Source: Sarcocystis neurona (Eukaryota > Apicomplexa > Conoidasida > Eucoccidiorida > Sarcocystidae). Taken from it: DNA of 64,000 nucleotides. Both the position numbers and the translations under genes were made by a program. The notes under the pieces were generated by a model. That model was not told the origin of the DNA and did not search any database. It saw only the letters and a program-made list of their open reading frames with translations. Positions 54,432 to 64,000 of this stretch are shown one piece after another (the first letter of the stretch is position 1; each line of letters begins with the position of its first letter). The DNA is taken from the NCBI GenBank assembly GCA_000727475.1, contig KL647289.1, positions 5,584,019 through 5,648,018 of the forward strand. Direction: 5' to 3'.

Positions 54432-54708
54432 GTGAAGTCAAATCGCGGCGGCACTGCGTATGTGCGCTTTTCTTTACAGGTCGCGGTACAGTGCAGCGTC
54501 CGGTGCGTTCAATTGACGTATTTCGCATCGTGTAAAGCGGTCTAGCTTTGAGTAAAGTCGCTGCGAGATTAGGGAATACCGGCAAGCTCATCCCGGGCTG
54601 CGTGGATTAGTGACGCGCAGACGGCTTCTTGGTCTGCACAAGGGTATCTGCGGGCCTCCATCTCGAGAGCGTGTTACGATTACGCGCCGTAACGAACCGC
54701 ATTAGAAT

Positions 54709-57280
54709 TTATATGTTACGTACGCGTTGACGAGAGACGTGACAGCTTCTGGTCCACGACCGAACTAATCGTCTTTCATCGCACCTCGCAAAGACATTTC
54801 CGTAGGACTTGTGAAACACACGCGAAACCGTTCCCACCACGCAGTGAGGTGGTAACTCACGGACGCAGTGAAATCGTCTCCAGTCCGTCGTCCTCGGGTG
54901 CAATTGTACTATCAACTGAACCTTGGCCATTACCGTGGTGAAAAAGTAGAGCTGTCGCGGCTCGATCGGAAAGTCGAATGGGCGCCCTGAGAGAATATAC
55001 GGTGTCAGAATCGCAAGACTTGCAGGCAGAGCTTGACACAGGCGGCGTCCAGTTGACAGGAACGAAGCTTCTTGTACAAGGTGGCAGGAAAGCGCACTCA
55101 ACCCGGCAGCTCCCCTCAGCACACAGCGTCCTGTGACAATACCTGGCACCCAGACAGGGAGGTCTTGCACGACGGAGTCGGCTATGCTGATCTGTCGACA
55201 CACGGCAGCGCCGCATAACGACTTTGCCTCGTTGTACAATACTTAGTATCCAGGCAGCGCACGGTTGTGCCTCGATGTATAGATTAGGCGCTTGTCTCAC
55301 TGTAGAAGAAGGGTTCTCACAGCAGTTAAATCAACGACAGCCAAAGTCTGTCAACTGGGAGACGCCGAAGGAGACGCTGGAAGCGACTTAGCCGGGCATA
55401 TATGTGGAAGTGACCTGCGGAGGCCCCTGAGATCGAAGCGTCCACAGCAGATCAGGACAGCTTTAGGCTGCGTCTGCACTGATAAGGGGCACAAAGTCGA
55501 ATTACTGGGTTACAGGCGTTTTTTGCGGCTGCCTCTTTTGGCCGTAGCACGTGTTTCGATGCGCCACCGACGCGACGTTCGGTGTGACAAATGGTTTTAT
55601 TGGCGTTTTCACGCGACTCGTAAGGCGTCGCTACCACTCTGCAGCATTCTACTGCCTTAAGCGACAACCTGTGGATGGTGACTTCGTCGGCGGAGGGACA
55701 ACAGTGTAAGGGGCACGTGGGGAATCTGATCAATAGCGCGGTGAAGAGCGTTGACGCATCCCCGCACAGGGCTTTAGCCCGAAATACAAGCTAACTGCGC
55801 ACTTCAACTGGTGAACGCCGCACCTGCTGCCGGCTGTTGTCCGCGCAGTCATTTGAATCAGCTGTGCTTCCTCAGGTCCAACAGCCTCTCCGCTGCCTAG
55901 GTGCGCACTCTTTCGGGACCGGTCCACCAGCATCCAGGCATTCGCCTCAAGACGTCTGCGCTGGAAAGTTTTTTTGGACACGATGCGCACAGCGCTTAAC
56001 GATGTGTTTTTGAGAAGGCGGAGCCTACGTAAGCAGCTCTGTCCATTCAAGCCTACTGGATTATGAAAGGGACCGGCGAACGGTAGAGCAACCAGAGCCT
56101 GTCTGCCTGAGCTGCTCCGTGTTAGTTCAGGTCCGTGAATCGTTGGAACGAGACACAGACAGTTGCGCACAACCAGACATGCGCACTTGATGACAGCAAA
56201 CCGGCAGCGTGACGCGGTCGGAGTCCGTTCAGGCGAAGATAGGCAGCGGAACTCGGTGTTGCTGAATAAGCATTCATTGGTGTCAACTCTCGGGCGCTCT
56301 GACTTCGTAAACGCGTCACGCTTTTTGGCATAGCACGTCCACTCCGTGCAATTGTCCGCACAAAGACATGCGCGGATCACTCGTCGTGCTGGGTCGAGTT
56401 TGTGGCTCTCACTTTGCTCACTGGCAACGTGTATCTTTTTGTCTCATTTCAGTCTATTTTATGTGACTTCGGCACCCCCGCTTACACCCAGTAAAGGTGT
56501 GACGCTCAGGTACCACGCCCGTAGCCAAGGCAACCTTGAGTACGTCAGAGTGACGCCTTGCTTTCGAGTGTCATAAACTGAGGGAGGCTCAGGGGCATCT
56601 TGCTGTCGAAATTGACCGGAAGGCATCTTCAACTGGTTTACCTGAGGTTCCATTTTGTTCCGCTATCGCGACATTGCTGCGTTGAGCGAGAGATAGGGCC
56701 CTCAAGCAGATTGACTTTACGAATCGGGGCAGCGGCAGCGCCCCCCCACTGGCAAGTGCGTACGTACCCAGTTTGTGCGACGATCTGACATCGTCAGCAG
56801 CGAGACCGGAAACCTGGAGCTGAGCTACGTATGTACCGCATCGCATTCCACACAGAAGGGGAAGCCGGACGTGGCCATCGACTGTAGGCGCCACAAGTTG
56901 AGAGGGCAGCTTGAATCGGTAGGGAAACGCTGGACCTGCCCAACTGACTGTTCGAAGCTTTTCAAACTCGGCAATCGAGGAGCCATTCACGCTGGGTAGC
57001 GTGAATGTATCCTGGACAGGCAAGTCCCGACTCCTGCAGCAGGATTTTCTTGTGTAGTCCTGCAAGCAATTTCCTCCGCTGGCCGGGAGTCGCTGAGCGG
57101 CATAAAGGCTTCCCTGAGTCCATCACTACAAAGGAGAGCTGCTGCTGTACTAGACTCACACGCCACTTCAGCCAACGTGAAAATTCCGTGTTCAACCCTG
57201 ACCTGCCAGAAGTTCATGCTTACATATTTTCTCCCTAAAGCCTCATCAGCGTCAAAGTTGGTGGCAGGTCCTTCGACCAT
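54709..57280 (-). CDS. Possible minus-strand gene, unresolved
   Basis: Four long minus-strand frames follow each other: from the ATG at 57280 (MVEGPATNFDADEALGRKYV), 57065-56589 (AEFEKLRTVSWAGPAFPYRF), 56380-55730 (216 codons) and 55239-54709 (176 codons). Lengths and composition are better than expected by chance in repeat-free DNA, but splice junctions could not be phased well and no family is recognised. Plus-strand frames at 54.97-55.07 and 55.25-55.37 kb compete. If real, the gene would be head-to-head with the zinc-finger gene, 124 bases apart at their start codons. Confidence 0.3.
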
Positions 57281-57404
57281 CCCAGACACGGCAGGTAAGA
57301 GAGCGCATCCTGCTTCACGTGTCCGCATTCGGCCACTAGTTCATACTCCCGCGCGAGCGGCTCTGCTTCGTCAGGCACCTCCTCTCCCTTCGTCTGTCAC
57401 CAAG

Positions 57405-60400
57405 ATGAGCGCCCCGTTGCCATTTTATCAGTCGCGAGACGCAGCTGTCCGTCAAACCTTCTTTGATGCGGCGACGGCGACGGCAGCGGCGGCCGTGTCA
57501 TCCGCGGCAGGCTCGCCGTCTCCTACAGCTCCGCCGCCTCCACTCCCTCCGCCGCCTCCGGGACACTCCGGGCGTCAACAGCAGTCTGCTGGCGGAAATT
57601 CGAGCAGCGGGCGCACAAACAATGGCAGCAAGATAAGCGGCACCGCCGCACGAGACAAATCTACAAGCAGGAACACAAGTGCGACAGCAACAGGAACGGG
57701 TACTAGTAGTTCTGCGGACGAAACGCATGACACGGCTGCCCTCCTGCAGCTGCACCTCCAGCTGAATCAACACCTCCAGCGGGGACAGCAACTGGTTTCG
57801 GACGCCGACATTATTAGGGCACTGAAAAGGATTGCTCTCAACGGCGCAGGCAACAGCGGCGCACCCGAACCCCCGCCGCCACCCCCATGTGCAAGTAGAG
57901 GCACAGAGCAACAACACACTCGAGGCAAGAGCTCTGGCTCCAACTATACAAGCGCGTCAAATGGCTACCAAGCACAATCCTATGGACGCGGCGGTAACGA
58001 CCGCAGTATGCTTTCAGTGCGGGAGGTGAACTCGGGTAGTAACACCGGCAGAGGCAGCGTCGTCGGGACTGCCATCGCCAGCACGAACCAAGGCGGTCAG
58101 CCACCCGCGCCTCCTTCAACAGGCAGCAACGCACTCGCGCTTCGCGAGCGGGCATCCCTCACGGGCCCCAACTGCAACGAGACCGGATACGGAACGAACC
58201 TGTGCTCATCTGAAAATATGCCTCAGCCCCCAGCTCCACCAGGGCAGCAAAGCCGCAGCGGCCAGAACACTGCAAACGGGAGAACTGCGTCAAGAGGCAA
58301 ACAACACCAGCACGGCGCGCAGTCGTGGCGATGCAGGTTGTGTGATGCCTTCAATGTGGGACAGCCGGCAGGTCGCTGTTCCTGCTGTGGCAAACTGCAG
58401 CAGCCCGTCCACCATAACTCAAGCAGCCATATGGTCTCGCAGCAGCATGGGGTGGGTAGGCGTAGCCAGCATGGCCACAAGCAGCTGCAGCAGCAAGGCA
58501 CCTTGCAGCATCAACAACAGCAGCAAAATCTACAGTTGCAACAGCTTCAGCGCGATGTGCTTCTAGCTGCCGTTAGTGCAGCAGCCGCAGCAGCGGAAAA
58601 GCGGGCAGATGACAAGAAGGTTAAGAGAGCAGCCGCTGCTGCGGCGGCAGCCATTGCAGCTGAGTCGCAGCAGCAGCACGGTTCAGGCCGACAACGCGGA
58701 TCCCAATCGCAATGCGCTCCATACGTGGCTCAAAGTGGCAGTGAGAACCTTCTGGACGCCTCACAAAATGTGGGAAAAGATCTTTGTGAAGGTGGTGTAG
58801 GCGCCCTTACTGCCGCGGGCGGAGGAGCACTCTCTTCTGAAAACGACAATTCGTTCGAGTTATTCTTGACAGAAAACTTCCTCCGACAGCAACACCATGG
58901 GCACATGGGGAGTGGAAGGTTGCTGACCGAGGACGGGTACGAAGACAGTACTGCCGCAGCAGCTGCAGCTGCAGCTGCAGCGGCAACACTATTCCCGGGA
59001 CTTTTGCAGAGTCTCGAACACTGCTCTTCTTCTACACTTCCGACAAAAGGACTACCCACATCAATGCATGATGCTCCCAATGGACGTGCGCAGCAACAGC
59101 TGACAAGAGCAGGCAGCGATAATACAAATGGTGCTGCGTCTACATCTAACAGCACTCCGCTGGGTATGAGCAGCGATTTGCTGGAGGGATTCTCGCCTCT
59201 TGAGAGAGAAGGGATGGTTTGTGGCCGCGTGGGGAACTGTCCCTCTGGAAGCGCAGGCGTGACTGAGGCGTCTGCGTTGTGCAACGCCGGAAGCAGTGGC
59301 AGCAGGGGGTCCCCACCAGTAGTAAGCATGAGCAATGCTAGGGACGGTGTATGTATGGACTGCAGCACTACTGGTAAGGCGCCGGCTGGTTCAAGTCGTC
59401 CGGAAGCGTCACATTCGTTTTCAGAGGATGTTCTTGTTGACGCTTACGGTGCGCCAGCAACGGACGCCTGCTTTGGCAACAACACTAGGTCGCGGCTGTT
59501 AGGTGCGTGTGGTTCCTACCAAGGAACAGGTGAGAATGTGCTGGGCAGTGCGCCAGGCTTATCTGCTGGAAAAGGTTCAGCAACACTACCAGGGTGCCCA
59601 GGAGGAGGGTGCGAAACTACACCTTTCTCAGCAGCAACGCTGTTGCCTGACGCAGACACTCCGTTTGAAGGCGGAACGACAACGGGTATGAACATCATGA
59701 CTTTTCAAGAATTCGCTAGCGCGCCGCAATCAACCCTTTACGGCGATGTCATAACCCCGGGAGCCGAGAGTCTGAATCTGCTAGGAGACTGCCGAAGTCT
59801 GAGCGGTGCAACACCTTCCTCGCTGCTTAGCAGAAGCGAAAGCAACAGCATATTCAATGCAAGGACTCATGTGGTGCGTAACACCAACAACCAGCGTCGC
59901 AGTGGGCTGGGCGAAATTATTAATGGCGCACACCCAGAAGGAGGAGACGGTAGCCGCAGGGTGGATCGATGCAGGAACAAGAATGCTGTTGGGACAGCGG
60001 GCATGCATATCGTCGGTGGGACGGATGATGATAGAAATGCCAGCCACCGAGACGTTGACGGCGAAAGTCGTGGCAGGGGACAATTCTCAGGAGGCGGAAG
60101 AAGTGCTATAGGAAGCTATCCGTCGGGCGATCGCAGTCACCAAAACGGCGTCCAGATTCAGACTTTAGCAGTCGGACGCTCACACCGTGGAAACAGCAGC
60201 CATCAAGGTGACTCGTATCCTCAGACCCTGGGTCAGCAACCTCAGCAGGCAAGTGCAGCCGCTGCCGCTGGCATAGCCGCTGATGCAGCGCTGGAACAGC
60301 CCTTTGGCCACAACCCGCTGCAGCCGCAGCAGCTACTGGAGGGAGCCGGTGCGTCTGGAGACAGTCCCCACTGCGCTGGAGGCAACGATTTCACCTTAAC

Positions 60401-60605
60401 ACGTTCTTCCCTCCCGTTGTCGTCTGTTGCGTCCTCCCCATCTGCTGGAGTCGGAGGAGTAGAAGAATTATCTCCACTTGCGTTTAATGGTGGAAGCATT
60501 AGAGGCCCTTTGAGCAACTTCGGAGGGGTTTCTGGTGCTGGTGGACTGCCTATGGACACCGCAAGCCTGGAAGCGTTGCTGCCCACGTTTCTATCTCCCG
60601 TTCAG
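57405..60605 (+). CDS. RanBP2-finger gene, exon 1
   Basis: 1,067 codons with no intron signal inside, ending at CAG|GTAAGG in phase 0. Contents in order: Pro-rich run near residue 45-55, Ser/Gly/Asn linker, zinc finger 1 at 308-329, a Gln-rich then Ala/Lys-rich likely coiled coil at about 360-430, and long Ser/Gly/Asn-rich disordered sequence. Finger 1 has seven instead of six residues between its Asn and third Cys, a departure from the consensus. Confidence 0.88.
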
Positions 60606-63532
60606 GTAAGGAGAAATCTGTTCTCGTGAACGTGCTGCAGGCAGTGTACATGGATTCTCGAGAATCTGACGACTTCCAAGGACCTCCAGAGCCATAGAAA
60701 CTCCGCAGCAAAACTTCGGGTTTGTGAATTGTTAAGGGTCGGAAGACTCCCGGCAGTACAGCAGTGCATGCATTCCCAGTTGTGCGAACCAGCGTGGAGG
60801 CGAAACATAGGCAGTCTGGGGGGCGCAAGTTTTCATCACTTCTGCTAGTGCTTACTCCACTTTGACGTACCTCTGCTTCTACCGACGTTCACAGGTACCG
60901 GACGAGGGTTGTGAATCACGTGCGTGCAGGCGCCGAGGAGAGTGCCGTAAGCGCCGGTTTGTGGAAGAGTGTACGAGGTGACAATGTACAGACGCTGTTT
61001 TACCAGGGTGGTTGCCTTTCTGGTGGACCCTGTGCATCAGGCTCTACGTGTACATTACCTCAACACGAAAGGATTTTGTCGACAGGCTGGTGCTTTCTGT
61101 TTGCGTTTCCAGATTTTGCTTTTAGAGGCAAAAGAGGTGGCAGATCGTCTTGTAGAAGAGTTCACGGCGCTCGGCTACGCAGACCCTACAGGCAAAGCCG
61201 CAGAGGCCCTACGTACGTCGCTAGGCATACTGGGGTACACAGCTAATACCTCGACTAATGGTTTCCCCGATGATGAAGTGAAGACCCTTGTGGGAGGGAG
61301 TGGCTGCCTGCGCGCCAGTAGTAACGGGATGCCAAACGGGGACAGGTCGAAAGCCGGAGGTGGTGCATCGACGGGAGTTCACAACAATTCTACTGGTGAC
61401 GGCGACGGAGCGACTGGTGTCGTTGGAGAGGATACGTGCAGAAAGTCGAAAAACGCCAACTGGGTTCAAGGTATGTCAGCAAGACTCAAAGGCGCACAGG
61501 GATATGGTACACACTACTGCTTCACTCCGCGGTCAATGCAGTACCACAGTACTACTTATTCAGACGTTACATGCGGCGCAATGTAGGTGAACAGTGTGAC
61601 AGTATGTGCTAGCATGAACAACTGCATCAGGTGGTTGGACACAATCGGAACTGCACAAATTAACAAAAAATACTTCAGCACCGTCGGAAAGTTGGCACAC
61701 TACGAATGGCTGTAGATTTTGATGCAACATGTTGAATTATTCAGGAGAAGCAAGAACTGCCCAGATCCAGACAAAAGTTTGACATTACGTCCCTGAATCG
61801 TGCAGTAGAAGAACGGAATTTCCTCGAGTTTTGCATGTGCATGGCTGCAACGTTTGCAGGCGTTGGAGGGCCTCACTTTTCCGCGCCTGCCATGCTTGCG
61901 CATCCCGACGAATTCAAAAATCCGAGTAGCTTCTTGAAAATTTACGGAGATCCAATGTGTGCGGTCGCAGAGGCAAATTCATCCTCACCTCAAGCAGGCC
62001 TCTACGGCCTTGGCGGTCGCGGCGCCCCTCGATCCGCCTCCGGTGGCATTATTGGCCGGTGCGGCGAGGGGTCTGGTGGGGGAAGCAACTTACCCATCAA
62101 GGGCCACAATGGGAACTGGGTCTGTGACACCTGCTCCAACGTAAACTTTCCGCGCCGCTTCAGGTGTAACAAGTGCGGAGCCATGAGAGGGGCTCAGGGG
62201 GATGCAATCGTCGCTGAGTACGCTAAGCTTGTGTACCATCAGCATTTGAAAACCTATCGCAATCTTGCTTCTCGACCGGGGGTTGATTTGCCACTCAAGC
62301 GCCTGCAGGGCTCGGCAGGAGGTGGAGTTGGTGGTAACGGAGCCGGTGGCAGCGGTGCTGGCAACGGGGGAACGAAAAAGAGTAGCAGCAGCTACTGTAG
62401 CCCAAGCAGCAACGGCGGCAGCACCACGACAAATAGTATAACCGGCAGCACACCGTCGACACCCAGCGACACAGCAAACATGACGACCCTCCAGGGCATG
62501 GCGATGAGTACAGGAAGTCTCCATGGAACAAGTAATTGTACCGTAAATTACAACAACGTTGCTGAGGGTATTCACCCCCCAGGTCCGGAAGGCAGCAGAG
62601 CGGCTAAGGGACCTCGCATGCCAACGGCAACTCACTCGAGCACTGGAGCAGGAAATCCAGGTTCACACCGAATTCAACACTCAAAGGGACAGACCGCTTC
62701 AGAGACACAATCCTTAGCGCATAGCACGCGCTCCGAAGCAAGCGGAAGTACAGGAAACCGTGTGAGCTGCTGTTTCCCCTCCCCGGTTTCTACACAAGGA
62801 ACTGCTGCTGCACCGTCGCGGTTCCAGCCGGAGACTGCCTTCGACGACACTCCCGCAGTGAGAGGCATTCCGCACTACGTAGGTAACAGCCCGCGGGCCA
62901 ATCGCAGCTCGACCACAAAGAACAGTCGCGTAGACCGTGCGTCTTTGAGTGGGGTTTTTCCTGACAACTCCCCTCAGGCGTGCAGACGCGGCGGTAACTG
63001 CAACGCTGGGACTGCAGAGCGCCAGCGGGTGTTCGGAGCGACTCCCAGTACACGGCAGCCAAGAGCGAGCCACACACACTTCCTGAACGACACCAAGGGG
63101 AGACTTGACTCAAATGTTTGTTCTGCAAACTGCAGCGCAATCGATAGGAGGCAAAGCGCAACTAATGGCGAGAAGAATGACAATGACCGGAGTGCTGGTG
63201 CGCGTAGGGAGGACAACGCGTTTGCCGAAGAAAAAACCTCATGCAACAAAGCAACGGCACTTAAGAGTGAAGCTGGTAGAGGGGTTGAGGCTCCTCCGGT
63301 ACCCATGGCGGTGGGCCACACGCCAACAAATAGGCGAGTGTCCTTGATAGACGCAAAAGGGGAAACGCCAACGCTGGCAATCGGGAAATCAGCAGAGGGA
63401 ACTGACGGTGATGGCGACTCAAGTGCTGCCCCGGATTCCACTAAAGACGAAATTCTTACATCAGTGATCCAGATGGAGACGAGGTCCGCAGTGATTTCTT
63501 CGGAAGGCAACACGAATAGCCACGCGGTGTGA
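57405..63532 (+). CDS. Large protein with two RanBP2-type zinc fingers (whole gene)
   Basis: Exons: 57405-60605, a small uncertain exon near 60895-60977, 61113-61470 and 61860-63532 (stop). The product is about 1,750 residues. The start ATG at 57405 has a good context (ACCAAGATGAGC); a longer frame upstream lacks a suitable ATG. Finger 1 is WRCRLCDAFNVGQPAGRCSC, then CG, at residues 308-329; finger 2 is WVCDTCSNVNFPRRFRCNKC at 62117-62176. RanBP2-type fingers bind single-stranded RNA in some proteins and ubiquitin or Ran in others. The rest is mostly disordered Gln, Ala, Ser, Asn and Gly sequence. An RNA-binding role is inferred. The phase between exons 3 and 4 is exact; around exon 2 it is not resolved. 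Confidence 0.85.
60606..61112 (+). other. Intron with an unresolved small exon
   Basis: A good acceptor (GACGTTCACAG at 60894) and a donor-like GAG|GTGACA at 60977 suggest an 83-base exon. Its phase does not connect the flanking exons. Other solutions are an exon starting after 60950 that reads straight into 61113, or direct splicing of 60605 to 61112. The acceptor at 61112 (TTTCTGTTTGCGTTTCCAG) is strong. Confidence 0.4.
61113..61470 (+). CDS. RanBP2-finger gene, exon 3
   Basis: 119 codons plus one base. It opens with an amphipathic segment (LEAKEVADRLVEEFTALGYA), the only obviously folded-looking helix outside the fingers, then a Gly/Ser/Asn-rich linker. The donor AAG|GTATGT is consensus, and the split Gly codon matches the next exon. 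Confidence 0.75.
61471..61859 (+). other. 389-base intron of the RanBP2-finger gene
   Basis: GTATGT...TTTGCAG. It contains no trinucleotide repeats and nothing else recognisable. Confidence 0.8.
61860..63532 (+). CDS. RanBP2-finger gene, last exon
   Basis: 557 residues to TGA. It starts with HFSAPAMLAHPDEFKNPSSF, then a Gly-rich stretch, zinc finger 2 with perfect W-x-C-x2-C-x3-N-x6-C-x2-C spacing, a helix (EYAKLVYHQHLKTYRNLAS), and a long Ser/Thr/Asn/Gly-rich tail. The acceptor is CAACGTTTGCAG. Confidence 0.88.
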
Positions 63533-64000
63533 TGGAGGATAAAGGTGGATATTCTCATGAGCTTTGCGAAGCTTTACAGGCAACTTTTGATCGTGGCAGT
63601 CTGAAACGCTGTATTTGAGCAGGAGTGTGAGCGTCGCTGCTCCAGGGGATCACCGTGACTGGTAGAAGGTGGCGGAGACATTTGTATGAGGAACTAGTTG
63701 TTGGCAGCGATGTGACGTCGAATGTACCGTAAATTTCATAATTGTATTCATGTTTCCGGTGGAGGTGATGAATGTACTCACGTGTCAGCAGCTACAGCCG
63801 AGCGGGAAGGCCGCGCGTGTGTATGAGTTTCAATAGCCGCTGTTGAAGAATCCACAACGTGGCAAGTATGGGTTGAAGTTTGAGTTCAAGATGTTCTATG
63901 ACGGAAGGGGTTTTTGTCTGCGCGCACACCTCGTATGCGGACCTGGTTAGCCGCACAAGCAGGGAAGTTGCAGGTGTGGGAAAGTTGGGATGCAAGGTTC
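63533..64000. other. 3' flank of the zinc-finger gene
   Basis: Non-repetitive. No gene was recognised. A short A/T-rich run with AATTTCATAATTG lies near 63733, but no clear polyadenylation signal is visible. Confidence 0.5.

Noticed and set aside
57177..57404. Upstream extension of the zinc-finger protein by 76 residues
   Set aside because: The upstream frame begins with GTG and has no suitable ATG before 57405, except one at 57213 in poor context. The ATG at 57405 has a typical strong context and opens a recognisable Pro/Ala-rich N-terminus.
1..64000. CRISPR arrays, tRNA or rRNA genes, telomeric repeats, transposable elements
   Set aside because: No regular spacer-repeat structure, no cloverleaf-like or rRNA sequence, no TTTAGGG-type arrays and no transposase or reverse-transcriptase motifs were seen on either strand by eye.

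Overview
The window looks like nuclear chromosomal DNA of a coccidian apicomplexan, most likely Eimeria or a close eimeriid relative such as Cyclospora. Three things suggest this. Very long genes are cut into many small exons. CAG/CTG trinucleotide repeats fill introns and also run in frame through exons as Gln, Ala and Ser tracts. The three recognisable genes are eukaryotic RNA-metabolism proteins. No rRNA, tRNA, transposon or CRISPR array was recognised. The genus is inferred from genome style, not from a sequence match.

Layout: 1-5.7 kb is repeat-poor and has no convincing gene. From 5.7 to 7.1 kb there are weak minus-strand coding candidates. From 7.9 to about 25.5 kb a single minus-strand gene encodes a non-canonical poly(A) polymerase / terminal uridylyltransferase (TUTase). 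I assembled it from nine exons whose splice phases all agree. The catalytic core is spread over about 15 kb and is interrupted by large low-complexity insertions. From 25.6 to 32 kb lies a repeat-dense stretch with unresolved, mostly minus-strand, coding fragments. From about 32.6 to 46 kb a plus-strand gene of about 20 exons encodes a helical-repeat protein resembling the heptatricopeptide (HPR) repeats of apicomplexan RAP-family organellar RNA-binding proteins. No RAP domain was seen.

At about 44 kb the trinucleotide repeats stop. The segment 46-57 kb is repeat-poor and holds a possible signal-anchored protein of 203 residues, several orphan exons with good splice sites, and conflicting minus-strand reading frames at 54.7-57.3 kb. 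From 57.4 to 63.5 kb a plus-strand gene encodes a protein of about 1,750 residues with two RanBP2-type zinc fingers in Gln/Asn/Ser/Gly-rich sequence.

The three confident genes all point to RNA binding or RNA 3'-end modification, but nothing shows that they act together. The exon models come from reading frames, GT/AG sites and phase matching by eye. Start codons of the two repeat-rich genes and everything at 25.6-32 kb and 47-57 kb remain uncertain.
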